Assembly (NCBI RefSeq): GCF_000163055.2
Contig: NC_022111.1
Location: 992,001 to 1,056,000 of the forward strand
Direction of reading: 5' to 3'
Source of the DNA: Prevotella sp. oral taxon 299 str. F0039
GTDB taxonomy: Bacteria; Bacteroidota; Bacteroidia; Bacteroidales; Bacteroidaceae
Length of the DNA stretch: 64,000 nucleotides
Both the position numbers and the translations under genes were made by a program. Below the pieces are notes generated by a model. It saw only the letters and a list, made by a program, of their open reading frames with translations. It was not told where the DNA came from and made no database searches. Shown one piece after another: positions 37,091-47,440 of the stretch. How positions within the stretch are numbered: the first letter of the stretch is position 1; every line of letters begins with the position of its first letter.

Positions 37091-37864
37091 TTAGTATCTT
37101 ATTTTTTCTTTTATTCTCTTATAATCGAATAGATCAAACAATGTAAATAAGTCTACATCTTCTAGAGTGAATGGGAATGAAACTTTCAGTGTTACGGCAA
37201 TAGAGTGTCGATGCAAAGGTGCACTGAAGGGCGTTGGGGGTACTGTCTTCTTTGCTTGAACGTTGGTTTGCACTTTTGAACTCAAGCCTAATCGATAGCC
37301 ATATTCCAAGCCTATCGAGAGACTTTTAGACATTGCGATGTCTGTTCCCAATACGGGTGAGACGCTGAAACGAGGATATTGCAGAATGCTATGTTGCGAA
37401 TATCCTGGTAAATAGGCTCCTTCTGACTGATAAACGAAATCTTCGGTTCTCTTTCTTCCTATGTTATAATAGGTGTCGAAGCCCACATAAGGTCGAAACA
37501 CCTTTGACATTCCAATGGGATAGTAGCGACCTCCTAACATAATTTGTTTTAAAGGCTCGCTGACATAGCTATCTTGTATCTGAAAACTCTCGTTCTCTAT
37601 TCCTCCTTTGATAGAAAAGTTAGTCGATGGAATGTAATATTCTCCACGTAACTTAAAGGACATTCCCTTTACAAAACCAGCAAAGTTATGATTTGTCCAA
37701 ACGTCTTTCGTGCCATTATCTGCCTTCATTCGAGGCGCAAAAAGAAGTCCTCCACCGATCTCTACTGAGAAATTGTAGGGGTTATTGTAATCTTCTGCCG
37801 AAGCTATTGAGTTGCTGAACAGCATGAAGAAGAAAGCGATGAGACGAGAAAGACGTGCTGACAT
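37091..37864 (-). CDS. Predicted outer-membrane beta-barrel inside the suf operon
   Basis: 257 residues with a signal peptide (about 1-23, ending SIASA) and strand-rich body: FSVEIGGGLLFAPRMK, GFVKGMSFKLRGEYY, IMLGGRYYPIGMSKVFRPYV, IGLEYGYRLGLSSKV. This looks like a small OprF/OMP_b-brl-type barrel, though the C-terminus (DYKRIKEKIRY) is polar and lacks a terminal Phe. I do not recognise a named family. It sits 28 bases from sufB and 12 from sufC, so it is co-transcribed with cytoplasmic Fe-S machinery, which is unexpected for an envelope protein. Confidence 0.78.
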   Translation of the reverse strand: MSARLSRLIAFFFMLFSNSIASAEDYNNPYNFSVEIGGGLLFAPRMKADNGTKDVWTNHNFAGFVKGMSFKLRGEYYIPSTNFSIKGGIENESFQIQDSYVSEPLKQIMLGGRYYPIGMSKVFRPYVGFDTYYNIGRKRTEDFVYQSEGAYLPGYSQHSILQYPRFSVSPVLGTDIAMSKSLSIGLEYGYRLGLSSKVQTNVQAKKTVPPTPFSAPLHRHSIAVTLKVSFPFTLEDVDLFTLFDLFDYKRIKEKIRY

Positions 37865-37892
37865 AATCTTACTGAATGTTCTTTTTATCTGT

Positions 37893-39347
37893 TTATCCTA
37901 CTGTTCCTTCTAATGATACCGACAAGAGTTTCTGAGCTTCAACAGCAAATTCCATTGGAAGTTTATTCAAAACTTCTTTCGCATAGCCGTTAACTATCAA
38001 GCCAATAGCCTGCTCTGTGGGGATTCCTCGCTGATTACAATAAAGCAATTGGTCTTCTCCAATCTTACTTGTTGTTGCCTCGTGCTCAATAACTGCTGAG
38101 TCGTTGTGAATGTCCATATATGGGAATGTGTGCGCACCGCACTTGTCTCCGAGCAATAAACTATCGCAAGAGCTATAGTTGCGGGCGTTATCTGCATTGG
38201 GAGTAGCACGCACAAGACCTCGATAAGAGTTCTGACTGTGTCCTGCACTGATTCCTTTTGAGATGATAGTACTCTTGGTGTTCTTACCCATGTGTATCAT
38301 CTTTGTACCCGTATCTGCTTGTTGATAGTTGTTAGTAACAGCCACACTATAGAACTCTGCTTGTGAGTTATCGCCTCGAAGTATGCAAGATGGATACTTC
38401 CAAGTGATGGCACTACCTGTTTCTACTTGTGTCCAAGAGAGCTTAGAGTTCACTCCTCGAAGATCACCACGCTTGGTTACAAGGTTAAACACACCACCTT
38501 TCCCGTTCTCATCGCCTGGATACCAGTTCTGAACGGTTGAGTATTTCACTTCTGCATTGTCTTTAATAATAATCTCAACAATGGCAGCATGAAGCTGATT
38601 TTCATCTCGCATAGGTGCCGTACAGCCTTCCAAATAACTTACATAGCTATCGTCTTCTGCCACGATGAGAGTTCTTTCGAACTGTCCTGTGTTGCGAGCA
38701 TTGATTCTAAAATAGCTACTTAGCTCCATAGGACAGCGCACTCCTTTGGGTATATACACAAAAGATCCATCACTAAAGACTGCACTATTCAACGCAGCAA
38801 AGAAGTTATCACGATAAGGAACAACTGTTCCAAGGTATTCTTTGATGAGCTCTGGGTGCTCTTGAACAGCCTCTCCTATAGACGAAAAGATGACTCCTTT
38901 CTCTGCAAGCTTCTCTTTGAAGGTTGTTTTAACAGAGACAGAGTCCATAATTGCATCTACAGCAACTCCACTAAGTATTAGCCTTTCTTCTAAAGGAATA
39001 CCAAGTTTGTCGAATGTTTTCTCTAGTTCCGGGTCTATTTTACCATCTCCTGCTGGCTTTTTTGCCATTGGGTCGGCATAATATGATATGGCTTGATAAT
39101 CGATCTCTGGCAAATCAATATGCGCCCACGTTGGTTGCTTCATTGTTTTCCAATGCTCGAAAGCCTTAAGACGAAATTCCAAAAGCCATTCGGGTTCGTT
39201 TTTCTTGTGCGAAATCAAACGAACAACCTCTTCGTTTAAGCCCTTTGGAATGATATCTGTATGTACATCAGTAGTAAAGCCGAACTCATATTTGCGCTCG
39301 GCAACACTTCTAACGTATTCATTTTTTTGTTGTTCTTGTCCTTCCAT
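37893..39347 (-). CDS. sufB: Fe-S cluster assembly protein SufB
   Basis: 484 residues from ATG at 39347 ([12 protein letters not shown]), the normal SufB length; the longer frame to 39428 adds 27 unconserved residues across a hairpin. Signatures: [88 protein letters not shown]. Core scaffold of the SUF system and first gene of the operon. Confidence 0.96.
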   Translation of the reverse strand: MEGQEQQKNEYVRSVAERKYEFGFTTDVHTDIIPKGLNEEVVRLISHKKNEPEWLLEFRLKAFEHWKTMKQPTWAHIDLPEIDYQAISYYADPMAKKPAGDGKIDPELEKTFDKLGIPLEERLILSGVAVDAIMDSVSVKTTFKEKLAEKGVIFSSIGEAVQEHPELIKEYLGTVVPYRDNFFAALNSAVFSDGSFVYIPKGVRCPMELSSYFRINARNTGQFERTLIVAEDDSYVSYLEGCTAPMRDENQLHAAIVEIIIKDNAEVKYSTVQNWYPGDENGKGGVFNLVTKRGDLRGVNSKLSWTQVETGSAITWKYPSCILRGDNSQAEFYSVAVTNNYQQADTGTKMIHMGKNTKSTIISKGISAGHSQNSYRGLVRATPNADNARNYSSCDSLLLGDKCGAHTFPYMDIHNDSAVIEHEATTSKIGEDQLLYCNQRGIPTEQAIGLIVNGYAKEVLNKLPMEFAVEAQKLLSVSLEGTVG

Positions 39348-39374
39348 ACAATTATATATTGTGTTATCCGTTAG

Positions 39375-39400
39375 AGGGACGACCCGAAGATCGTCCCTTT
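39375..39400. promoter_or_regulatory. UUCG-capped hairpin upstream of sufB
   Basis: On the minus strand AGGGACGATC-TTCG-GGTCGTCCCT, a ten-pair stem (one G-U) with a stable UUCG loop. It lies between the infB stop and the sufB start. A U-run follows only on the plus strand. Possible leader element of the suf mRNA or insulating hairpin. Confidence 0.65.
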
Positions 39401-39437
39401 TCTTTTTATAACAAATTGCATACCACAATACTATATG

Positions 39438-39451
39438 GTAACAATTGTTAC
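39438..39451. promoter_or_regulatory. 14-bp palindrome between infB and sufB
   Basis: GTAACAATTGTTAC is a perfect dyad touching the infB stop codon, about 90 bases upstream of sufB. Operator role for a suf regulator is possible but unproven. Confidence 0.35.
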
Positions 39452-42309
39452 TATAAGGTTTGTTGTACCTCTATTTCCATGAATGTTTCAAGGATGTCAC
39501 CAACTCGAATATCGTTAAAGTTTGTAAGACTTATACCACATTCAAAGTTTGCTGCAACATCTTTCACATCATCTTTATATCGTTTTAGCGCATTGATTGG
39601 AGCGGTGTGAACAACGATTCCGTCACGAACAACACGTGCTTTGTCTGTGCGATGCACTTTTCCTTCAGTAACAAGGGCACCTGCAACAGTTCCAACTTTA
39701 GAGATATTGTAAACCTCACGCACTTCTACTTGTCCTGTAACTACCTCTTTCTTCACCTTTTCCAACATACCTTCCATTGCCTTCTTCACGTCGTCAATAG
39801 CATCGTATATAACAGAATAGGTATTGATTTCAACACCTGCGTTCTCTGCTTGTCTACGTGCTGCTGCTGAAGGACGCACTTGGAATCCTACAATAATAGC
39901 GTCACTAGCGTCTGCAAGAGTCACATCGCTCTCTGAAATCTGTCCAACAGCCTTGTAGATTACATTTACCTTTATCTTTTCGGTAGACATCTTCAAGAAC
40001 GAATCGCTCAATGCTTCAACAGAACCGTCGGTATCTCCCTTCACAAGAATATTCAATTCTTTGAATGATCCCAACGCAATACGATGAGAGATATCGCTCA
40101 AGGTTAAACGTTTTTGTGTACGCAAGCCTTGTTCCCGTTGTAGTTGTTCACGCTTATTGGCAATATCTCGAACCTCTTGCTCGGTCTCTAGCACATGGAA
40201 AGTATCACCAGCGGTAGGTGCACCATTAAGTCCTAGGATGATTGCGGGTTCTGATGGACCAGCAGATTGTATGCGTTGATTACGCTCATTAAACATAGCT
40301 TTGATACGACCCCAATGTGTTCCTGCGATAATATTATCACCTACCTTAAGTGTACCATTGCTAACTAAGACTGTAGAAACATATCCACGTCCTTTATCTA
40401 GTGATGATTCAATGATAGAACCTGTTGCTCTTCTATTTGGATTAGCCTTTAGATCTAGCATTTCTGCTTCTAAAAGAACTTTCTCTAGCAACTCTTCTAC
40501 ACCGATACCTTTCTTTGCACTGATCTCTTGTGATTGGTATTTACCACCCCACTCCTCTACTAATAGATTCATTTGAGATAGGTCTTCACGAATCTTGTCA
40601 GGGTTTGCTCCTGGCTTATCTATTTTATTCAAAGCGAATACCATTGGAACATTTGCAGCTTGAGCGTGTGCAATTGCCTCTTTTGTTGTAGGCATCACAG
40701 AGTCATCGGCAGAGATAATAATAATTGCGATGTCGGTTACCTGTGCTCCACGTGCACGCATCGCTGTAAATGCTTCGTGACCTGGAGTGTCTAGGAAGGT
40801 AATACGACGTCCATCTTCTAACTGAACGTTGTACGCTCCGATATGTTGTGTAATTCCACCTGCCTCACCTGCGATAACATTGGTGTTGCGTATATAGTCG
40901 AGAAGACTTGTTTTACCATGGTCTACGTGTCCCATTACGGTTACAATTGGCGAACGTGGAACAAGGTCGTTTTCATCATCTTCCTCCTCACTTACTGCCT
41001 CTTGTACTTCTGCGCTCACGTATTCTGTTTTGAATCCACATTCCTCTGCAACAAGATTAATGGTCTCTGCATCTAGACGTTGATTGATAGAAACCATGAT
41101 TCCGACGCTCATCAGTGTTCCAATCACTTTGTTAACTGAAACATCCATCATTGTTGCAAGTTCACTAACAGTTACGAATTCTGTTAGTTTTAGTGTCTTG
41201 CTATCTTTACGTTCGGCATTTGCTTCAGCGTTCATCTTCTCTTGAACAGCCTCACGTTTTTCTTTTCTATACTTCGCACCCTTCTTGTTTTGGTTCTGTT
41301 TGTTGGTTAGTCGAGCCAAGGTTTCTTTCACTTGTCTTGCAACGTCCTCATCATTTACCTCAACAGGTTTAATGGGTTTGTTCTTCTTTTTCTTGTTTTT
41401 ATTGCCTGCGTTATTGTTAGGTGTGTTGTTATTGTTGCGATTGCGATTAGCATTTTGACTCACTTCTGCATTAATATCAACACGTTCTTTATTAATACGC
41501 ATTCGTTTTTTACGCTCTCCAGCTTGTTGTTGAGCCTTTTCTTCACGTTCTTTCTTGCGTTCTTCTTTAGTCTTTTTCTTAGGACGAGTATTCTGATTGA
41601 GCGTTGCAAGATCAATTTTACCTAGTACGTTCGGACCATTCAGTACTTTCCTATCACTATTAAGTTGGAAAATACCATCTTTTTTGTCTTCTGTTTCCAC
41701 GTTATTGTCTTCTTCTTTTGCTTTTGACTCTTCTGAAACTTCAACTTTAGGAGCTACTACAGTTTTTTTAGGCTCTGTTTCTTCAGTTACAACTGGAACT
41801 TTACTCTCTTTCTGAGTCTTATGTAATTCTTGGTTATTCGTCTTTGTATGTGTCTTTTCTTCAGACTTTGGTTTTACCTCTTTTTTAACAGAAGGTTGTT
41901 TTTCTTGGCTTTCGGCAGTAGCCTTAGAGTTTTTGTTTGTCTTTTCTGTTTGAGCTACAGACTGTTTTGATGATGTTTTCTTCTCAACACCATCAAGATC
42001 GATTTTTCCTAGCGGTGTAAATTTTTGTTGACTGGTAGATTGCAACAAATCTTCACCACGGGTTTCCTCGTCTACTGCAGCACGTTTCTTTTCTTTTTGT
42101 TTCTTTGGGAAAATCTTTTCCGCTTGATTTTTCACATCAGCTTCGTGCTTAAAGGCCTCTACCAATGCTTCATACTGTGCTTCGTTTAATTTAAAGTTGG
42201 CATTATCCTTAGGCACTTCTCCCAAGTCTTTTCTTTTTTCTAGGAATTCAACTGCCGTTTGCATTCCTATGTTTAATTCACGTATTGCTTTGTTTAATCT
42301 GATACTCAT
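39451..42309 (-). CDS. infB: Translation initiation factor IF-2
   Basis: 952 residues. N-terminal [20 protein letters not shown], then a long lysine/glutamate- and asparagine-rich linker of low complexity (about 80-360), the IF2_N motif region ([20 protein letters not shown]), the G domain ([29 protein letters not shown]) and the C-terminal domains. It delivers initiator tRNA to the ribosome. Third gene of rimP-nusA-infB. Plus-strand frames here are shadows. Confidence 0.98.
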   Translation of the reverse strand: MSIRLNKAIRELNIGMQTAVEFLEKRKDLGEVPKDNANFKLNEAQYEALVEAFKHEADVKNQAEKIFPKKQKEKKRAAVDEETRGEDLLQSTSQQKFTPLGKIDLDGVEKKTSSKQSVAQTEKTNKNSKATAESQEKQPSVKKEVKPKSEEKTHTKTNNQELHKTQKESKVPVVTEETEPKKTVVAPKVEVSEESKAKEEDNNVETEDKKDGIFQLNSDRKVLNGPNVLGKIDLATLNQNTRPKKKTKEERKKEREEKAQQQAGERKKRMRINKERVDINAEVSQNANRNRNNNNTPNNNAGNKNKKKKNKPIKPVEVNDEDVARQVKETLARLTNKQNQNKKGAKYRKEKREAVQEKMNAEANAERKDSKTLKLTEFVTVSELATMMDVSVNKVIGTLMSVGIMVSINQRLDAETINLVAEECGFKTEYVSAEVQEAVSEEEDDENDLVPRSPIVTVMGHVDHGKTSLLDYIRNTNVIAGEAGGITQHIGAYNVQLEDGRRITFLDTPGHEAFTAMRARGAQVTDIAIIIISADDSVMPTTKEAIAHAQAANVPMVFALNKIDKPGANPDKIREDLSQMNLLVEEWGGKYQSQEISAKKGIGVEELLEKVLLEAEMLDLKANPNRRATGSIIESSLDKGRGYVSTVLVSNGTLKVGDNIIAGTHWGRIKAMFNERNQRIQSAGPSEPAIILGLNGAPTAGDTFHVLETEQEVRDIANKREQLQREQGLRTQKRLTLSDISHRIALGSFKELNILVKGDTDGSVEALSDSFLKMSTEKIKVNVIYKAVGQISESDVTLADASDAIIVGFQVRPSAAARRQAENAGVEINTYSVIYDAIDDVKKAMEGMLEKVKKEVVTGQVEVREVYNISKVGTVAGALVTEGKVHRTDKARVVRDGIVVHTAPINALKRYKDDVKDVAANFECGISLTNFNDIRVGDILETFMEIEVQQTL

Positions 42310-42397
42310 TCTTTTCTTAAAACTCTATTTTAATTTTCTTTTTGTAATATATCAAGGAAATTACAGTCCTTTATTTGTTTTAGTGAGTTTGAAGTGA

Positions 42398-43663
42398 TTA
42401 TCCTTCAAACTCTGCACGAAGTACATTTAAAACATGATCTACTGTTTCCTCTTCAAGATCGGCTTTTTCTATAAGCATTTCTCTAGGTGCACTTAGCACG
42501 CTCTTTGCTGTATCTAAGCCTATTGCCTTTATTGAATCGATAATCCATTGATCGATTTCATCAGCAAATTCATCTAAGTAGATGTCTTCATCTGCTTCAT
42601 TTTCGTTGATTTCACGGAATACATCTATGGTATATTCTGTAAGCATTGAGGCAAGTTTAATATTCAAACCACTACGTCCAATAGCTAAACTTACTTGCTC
42701 TGGCTGTAAGAATACCTCTGCTTTGTGTGCCTCTTCGTCAATGTTTATACTATTGATTACTGCAGGACTCAATGCTCGTTGAATGAACAACTTGGTGTTT
42801 GAAGTATAGTTCACTACGTCGATATTCTCGTTACAAAGCTCTCTTACGATTCCATGAATACGATTTCCTTTCACTCCCACACATGCTCCCACTGGATCAA
42901 TGCGCTCGTCATAGCTTTCAACAGCAATTTTAGCACGTTCTCCTGGCATACGAGCAATCTTCTTAATAGAAATCAATCCGTCGTTAATTTCAGGAACTTC
43001 TGCTTCTAAAAGACGCTCAAGGAACATTGGACTTGTACGAGACAAGAATATTTTTGGGTTGTTATTTTCGTTATCTACACGAGCTATCACGGCACGAACT
43101 GTTTCGCCTTTGCGATAAACATCCGAAGGGATTTGCTCTGACTTAGGTAGTTTCAATTCGTTATTTTCATCATCTACCAAAAGCACTTCACGTTTCCAAA
43201 CTTGATAAACCTCTGCAGAAATAATTTGACCTACACGGTCTTTATATTTATTATACAAGGCATCGTGTTCTAGTTCTAATACTTTTGAGGCTAATGTTTG
43301 ACGTAAATTTAAGATGGCACGACGTCCGAAACCTGCGAAATTTACTCTTTCAGACACTTCTTCGCCCACTTCATAGTCGGGTTCGATCTTAATTGCATCG
43401 TTTAAAGCAATTTCTTTGTTTTCGTCGCTCACTTCTCCATTAGCCACAACTACACGATTTCGATAGATTTCAAAATCGCCTTTATCTGGATTCACGATAA
43501 CATCGAAGTTCTCATCGCTACCGAATAGCTTTGCAAGTACATTGCGGAAGCTTTCTTCTAGAACGCTAACAAGAGTTGCACGATCGATATTTTTGGTATC
43601 TTTAAACTCTTTAAAGGTGTCGATCATGCTCATCGACTCTTCTTCTTTCTTTCTTGCTACCAT
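42398..43663 (-). CDS. nusA: Transcription termination/antitermination factor NusA
   Basis: 421 residues. The N-terminal polymerase-binding domain (MIDTFKEFKDTKNIDRATLV) is followed by S1 (GQIISAEVYQVWKREVLL), KH1/KH2 (GACVGVKGNRIHGIVREL, VSLAIGRSGLNIKLASML) and a short acidic C-terminal region. The extra E. coli-type C-terminal acidic repeats are absent, as usual outside proteobacteria. The first in-frame ATG is used; an internal Met at 11 is an alternative. It lies 5 bases after rimP. Confidence 0.97.
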   Translation of the reverse strand: MVARKKEEESMSMIDTFKEFKDTKNIDRATLVSVLEESFRNVLAKLFGSDENFDVIVNPDKGDFEIYRNRVVVANGEVSDENKEIALNDAIKIEPDYEVGEEVSERVNFAGFGRRAILNLRQTLASKVLELEHDALYNKYKDRVGQIISAEVYQVWKREVLLVDDENNELKLPKSEQIPSDVYRKGETVRAVIARVDNENNNPKIFLSRTSPMFLERLLEAEVPEINDGLISIKKIARMPGERAKIAVESYDERIDPVGACVGVKGNRIHGIVRELCNENIDVVNYTSNTKLFIQRALSPAVINSINIDEEAHKAEVFLQPEQVSLAIGRSGLNIKLASMLTEYTIDVFREINENEADEDIYLDEFADEIDQWIIDSIKAIGLDTAKSVLSAPREMLIEKADLEEETVDHVLNVLRAEFEG

Positions 43664-43668
43664 AGCTT

Positions 43669-44136
43669 TTATTTGAAACTTATTAAGTATTTTGTATATT
43701 TCACTTTATTCATGTCGTAGGTATGATCTACATCTTGCAACACAGGACGTTTCTTTCCTTCGACTTTCACCTTTTCTTTAACGGTCACCACAAATGCAGT
43801 TCCTTCAACACTTTTAAGCAAGCCTTTTACTTTTCTGCCATCTGCGTCTAACACTTCCACCTCTTTACCTATAAAGTTGATGTATTGTTGTGGCACTTTA
43901 AAAGGCTGACCCAATCCTGCAGAACCTACTTCAAGTTCATAATCGACCTCATCTTTGCTCATGTGATCTTCTATAAACTTACTAAGTGCTACACAGTCTT
44001 CAATCCAAACTCCTTCAGAATGATCTATTTCAACTACCACTCGGTCATCATTACTCACTTCAATGCCTACCAAGAAGTAGTCTTTATCTTGCAACCATTG
44101 TTCTACTAGTTGCTTTACGACATTTTTATCGATCAT
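43669..44136 (-). CDS. rimP: Ribosome maturation factor RimP
   Basis: 155 residues with YFLVGIEVSNDDRVVVEID, CVALSKFIEDHM, YELEVGSAGLGQPFKVPQQY and a C-terminal Sm-like domain, as in RimP, which assists 30S assembly. First gene of the rimP-nusA-infB operon. A promoter at 44225-44255 and a leader hairpin precede it. Confidence 0.95.
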   Translation of the reverse strand: MIDKNVVKQLVEQWLQDKDYFLVGIEVSNDDRVVVEIDHSEGVWIEDCVALSKFIEDHMSKDEVDYELEVGSAGLGQPFKVPQQYINFIGKEVEVLDADGRKVKGLLKSVEGTAFVVTVKEKVKVEGKKRPVLQDVDHTYDMNKVKYTKYLISFK

Positions 44137-44179
44137 AAATTTGTTGTTAATTCGTTCTTTCCTTTATTCCTTAAAACAA

Positions 44180-44212
44180 GAATGAGAAGCTCAATATGTG
44201 AGCCTCTCATTC
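44180..44212 (-). promoter_or_regulatory. Leader hairpin of the rimP-nusA-infB operon
   Basis: A 14-base arm (44180-44193) pairs with 44199-44212 with one mismatch; TTGTTTT follows on the minus strand. It lies downstream of the likely rimP promoter, so it may attenuate the operon as well as end the upstream phosphatase transcript. Confidence 0.65.
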
Positions 44213-44224
44213 CACTGAACGATG

Positions 44225-44255
44225 CAAAATTAGTGAAAAGAAATGAGTTATACAA
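44225..44255 (-). promoter_or_regulatory. rimP-nusA-infB promoter
   Basis: Minus strand TTG (44253-44255), 20-base spacer, TAATTTTG (44225-44232). Fits the Bacteroidetes consensus, about 90 bases upstream of rimP. Confidence 0.6.
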
Positions 44256-44326
44256 CTTTTTCGTTACTTATTTCATTCTTTTCTACATAAGAATTATAGA
44301 TCTTATACTTTTAATTTCTATGTCTT

Positions 44327-45616
44327 TTAGGGCTTAAAGCTCTTCAACTTTGCGTTATAATAGTTTTTAAAGTCGTTCCAACGATAATAAGGAGCATGTT
44401 TTGTGGGTAGCGGAAGTGTTGCTTCTTGCTCATTTAGAAGTACTTTCACTAGAACATCTTTATCGTTTTCTGAACGACGATAGAACACCAATTGAACGTT
44501 TGCTGCCATTGGAAATATTCTATAATTCACCCAACCTTCTTGCTCTAGCTTATCTATCGAATCTATTTGTTTGTCATGTCCGTTAATACCTAACAAGCAA
44601 ACAAGTGGCAATACTATTGTTTCGTGTCCAAAACGAAGTGTTGCACCTGGATGTTTCAACTGCAAACAGCTATCGGCTTGGTGCATAATATTCTTTAAAA
44701 GATTGCGTTGAGAGAAAGGTTGCATACCACCATTTTGGGGCGAAGGACCGCTTGTGAAATACCAATGTATGTTATTTCGTTGCCAAAGGGCATAAAGCTC
44801 ATCGTTGGTAAAGAGATCTAATAGGCTTACACTATTACCTACTTCTGAATTTTGAAGAATGCTTGCCACTCTAAAAAGGGTGAGATACAACTTGAGTACA
44901 CCCATCTCTTTCGCTACAAAAGTGGTGTCGGTAAACAATTGTTGTATGCAACGTTGTGGGTGAATATTGCTATTTTCCCAGTTATCAATTAGGTTTTTCA
45001 CCTCTTTAGGTTTTCTTTTCGAGAACAAAACGCTATCGTTTAAGTTCATATAATACATGTCGTGATAACTTGCATCGTGCTTCATTTTAAGACGAGGATT
45101 AAGCGTTGCGAACTTCAAAAGTTCGTTTTCCATCGACAAGATGCAACGAATTACAACAGTACTTTTTGCCTCGATGCAACTAGAATCGCTAAATATCATG
45201 GGGAAACGACGATACATACGTTCTGCAATTTCTTGATGCTGACGAGCACCTAAGTCTGTAAGTTCGCCGTAACGATCACGACTTTCTAACTCTATCTTTT
45301 TCCATTTCTCGAGCACTTCACATCCTTTGGGTGTCAATAGGTGCTGTGCATCGGCTTTTAAGAATAAGTCGAGAGGTTTAAGATAATCGTTTTTATCAAT
45401 AATAAAACGTGAACCATGTCTGCCATAATGACTGAGATAGCAAGGTTTATAACCCTTTGGAGCGGGCGTATCTTTTGTATTTTTTGGCATAGGATAAGCC
45501 AATGAGTTACTTGCACTTAGGCTTTTGTTTGCAATAATCTCGCTTTTCACGTCTTGAGCAAAAAGTGTCTTGCTCACAAAAAGCGATGCAATGGCAATTA
45601 AAAGTATTTTCTTCAT
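44327..45616 (-). CDS. Histidine acid phosphatase (phytase/MINPP-like)
   Basis: 429 residues with a signal peptide ending LFAQ. The histidine-phosphatase motif is LSHYGRHGSRFI with nucleophile His; the distal motif is RFGHETIVLPLVCLL, where HE replaces the usual HD (acid phosphatase) or HAE (MINPP). Probably periplasmic or outer-membrane, hydrolysing phosphomonoesters such as inositol phosphates. Single gene; the rimP promoter lies beyond its stop. Confidence 0.88.
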   Translation of the reverse strand: MKKILLIAIASLFVSKTLFAQDVKSEIIANKSLSASNSLAYPMPKNTKDTPAPKGYKPCYLSHYGRHGSRFIIDKNDYLKPLDLFLKADAQHLLTPKGCEVLEKWKKIELESRDRYGELTDLGARQHQEIAERMYRRFPMIFSDSSCIEAKSTVVIRCILSMENELLKFATLNPRLKMKHDASYHDMYYMNLNDSVLFSKRKPKEVKNLIDNWENSNIHPQRCIQQLFTDTTFVAKEMGVLKLYLTLFRVASILQNSEVGNSVSLLDLFTNDELYALWQRNNIHWYFTSGPSPQNGGMQPFSQRNLLKNIMHQADSCLQLKHPGATLRFGHETIVLPLVCLLGINGHDKQIDSIDKLEQEGWVNYRIFPMAANVQLVFYRRSENDKDVLVKVLLNEQEATLPLPTKHAPYYRWNDFKNYYNAKLKSFKP

Positions 45617-45731
45617 TTTGAGATATGTTTAGATTAGATAAATAATAAAATAATGTTTCTTTTTTCTTAATGTCTACTTGGAGCAACGAAACGTCTCTTC
45701 TTATAAGGTTGTTTAATGTTCTTCCTATGTC

Positions 45732-45776
45732 AAAAAAGCAAATAGCAATCTCACATTAGAGCAAGACTGCTATTGC
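45732..45776 (-). terminator. Terminator of the alpha/beta hydrolase gene
   Basis: GCAAATAGCAATCT (45738-45751) pairs imperfectly with 45764-45776, followed on the minus strand by TTTTTTG. It lies 12 bases after the stop. Confidence 0.6.
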
Positions 45777-45787
45777 AAGGAATATCT

Positions 45788-46612
45788 TTAGAAACTAGAA
45801 AGCCACGACTTGATGAGTAGTAACATTTCTGGTTGATATTTAAAACGTGGACGCATTCCCCATCCATGACCTCCATCTGGAAACACAAAGAGCGATGCTG
45901 GCACATCGTGACGATAGAGTTCGTTATAATAGTTCACACCATTTGCTGGCGCAACTGAACTGTCATCATCGCTAAGAATAATCAATCCACGAGGGGTATT
46001 GCGGTTTACTTGCATATCGGTACTATAATCTCGTTCGTCTTTTTTACGTGCAGAGCTACCCAAGAAGTTATCGTGTGAACCTTGATGTGTGTAACCTGGA
46101 ATCATAGTAATAACGGGATAGAAAAGTATTTGAAAGTTAGGTCGAGCCTCAACGTTGCTTTTTGTGGCAATAACAGACGCCAAATGGCCACCTGCAGAAA
46201 ATCCAACCACACCCACATTATTAGGATCTATGTGCCATTGCGCAGCCTTCTTTCTAATCAACTTCATAGCCTCCTCGGCATCAGAAACAGGAATCTCGGG
46301 GTTACCTTTAGGCAAACGATACTTCAAAACAATTGCTGCCACACCCATATGGTTAAAGAATGGAGCCCAATCTGTACCCTCTGAATCCATCGAAAGATAT
46401 TCGTATCCACCTCCAGGCATAATCAAAACAGCACGTCCTGTTGCCTTTTTAGCATCTGGAAGAAACACTTTCACCTTTGCAGTGTCGTTTTGTAATCCAT
46501 TACTATTAGGTGTTCTATCATTCCAAAGATTATATTCAAAGGTCTTTTGAGCATTCATTGCACAACAAGTTAAAAACATTGCGCAACTTAAAATCAGTCT
46601 TTTAACTTTCAT
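45788..46612 (-). CDS. Secreted alpha/beta hydrolase (esterase)
   Basis: 274 residues with a signal peptide ending AMNAQ. PGGGYEYLS (oxyanion-hole region), the nucleophile elbow GFSAGGHLAS, an Asp in LSDDDSSV and the final His in DGGHGWGM give a complete triad. It belongs to the BD-FAE/acetylesterase type often active on plant or host polysaccharide esters. No carbohydrate locus adjoins, so the substrate is open. A TATCTTTG box lies about 30 bases upstream. Confidence 0.88.
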   Translation of the reverse strand: MKVKRLILSCAMFLTCCAMNAQKTFEYNLWNDRTPNSNGLQNDTAKVKVFLPDAKKATGRAVLIMPGGGYEYLSMDSEGTDWAPFFNHMGVAAIVLKYRLPKGNPEIPVSDAEEAMKLIRKKAAQWHIDPNNVGVVGFSAGGHLASVIATKSNVEARPNFQILFYPVITMIPGYTHQGSHDNFLGSSARKKDERDYSTDMQVNRNTPRGLIILSDDDSSVAPANGVNYYNELYRHDVPASLFVFPDGGHGWGMRPRFKYQPEMLLLIKSWLSSF

Positions 46613-46700
46613 CTTTTACTTCTATTATTAGCTTATTCTTTTGCAAAGATAGTATATTTTTTGTAATATTGCATTCTACTATTTAACGAAGCGAATAAAG

Positions 46701-47234
46701 ATGCACCCATTAGAGAAATTTAATTATTGCCCCATTTGTGGCAAAGATCATTTTGAAATACAGGATAAAAAAAGTAAAAAATGTGCCGATTGTGGTTTTG
46801 AATACTACTTAAACCCTAGTAGTGCTGCCGCAGCTTTTATCTTTAACGACCAAAAAGAGCTATTGGTTTTGCGAAGAAAGCACAACCCTGGCAAGGGAAT
46901 GTTAGACCTTCCTGGAGGCTTTGCCGATATGCATGAATCAATAGAAGAGACTATTAAGCGAGAGATTAAAGAGGAAACAGCTCTCGAAGTCACCACTTCT
47001 CGCTATTTATTCAGTCTTCCTAATAAATACACTTACAGCAATTTCGACATTCCTACACTCGATTCATTCTTCATTTGCAGCGTTAAAGACACAACAACGC
47101 TTAGTGCCGACGATGATGCCGACGAGTGTTTTTGGCTTCCTTTGACCGAGATTCACACCGAACAATTTGCCCTTCGATCTATTAGAAAGGCTCTTTCGAT
47201 GTTATTGAAACAAGGTTGTGAGTTATTGAAATAA
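46701..47234 (+). CDS. NUDIX hydrolase with N-terminal zinc ribbon
   Basis: 177 residues. A CPICG ... CADCG zinc ribbon occupies residues 10-36. The NUDIX box follows as GFADMHESIEETIKREIKEE, matching Gx5Ex7REUxEE. It likely hydrolyses a nucleoside diphosphate derivative such as an NAD-type compound or a damaged nucleotide. Single gene on plus, ending at a bidirectional terminator shared with the DUF3109 gene. Confidence 0.92.
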   Translation: MHPLEKFNYCPICGKDHFEIQDKKSKKCADCGFEYYLNPSSAAAAFIFNDQKELLVLRRKHNPGKGMLDLPGGFADMHESIEETIKREIKEETALEVTTSRYLFSLPNKYTYSNFDIPTLDSFFICSVKDTTTLSADDDADECFWLPLTEIHTEQFALRSIRKALSMLLKQGCELLK

Positions 47235-47313
47235 GGAAATTCTATTTTTATTAGACAACAGCTTGACAATCAAAAGATAATACGTTGATTTTGATTGTTT
47301 TGCATCTGCTTTT

Positions 47314-47391
47314 CAAAAGCATTGACATTACACTGCAATTGCATTGATTTTACATGCTAAAAGCAATGCAATTGAAACGCAAAAGAATAGG
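47314..47391. repeat. 22-nt tandem array, three clear units and a partial fourth (array 6)
   Basis: Units begin at 47314, 47336 and 47358; a fourth (47380) keeps only its first bases before running into the terminator. It lies between convergent genes, so a promoter role is unlikely here. Confidence 0.75.
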
Positions 47392-47399
47392 AAATAAAT

Positions 47400-47440
47400 A
47401 ATCCCTAGTAGACTATTGTTTACTAGGGATTATTCTTTTC
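47400..47440. terminator. Bidirectional terminator, NUDIX / DUF3109
   Basis: AATCCCTAGTA (47400-47410) pairs perfectly with 47421-47431. It is T-rich on both outer sides and overlaps the DUF3109 stop codon. Confidence 0.8.

Noticed and set aside
39348..39428. Upstream start for SufB
   Set aside because: The added 27 residues are encoded by the UUCG hairpin region and exceed normal SufB length.
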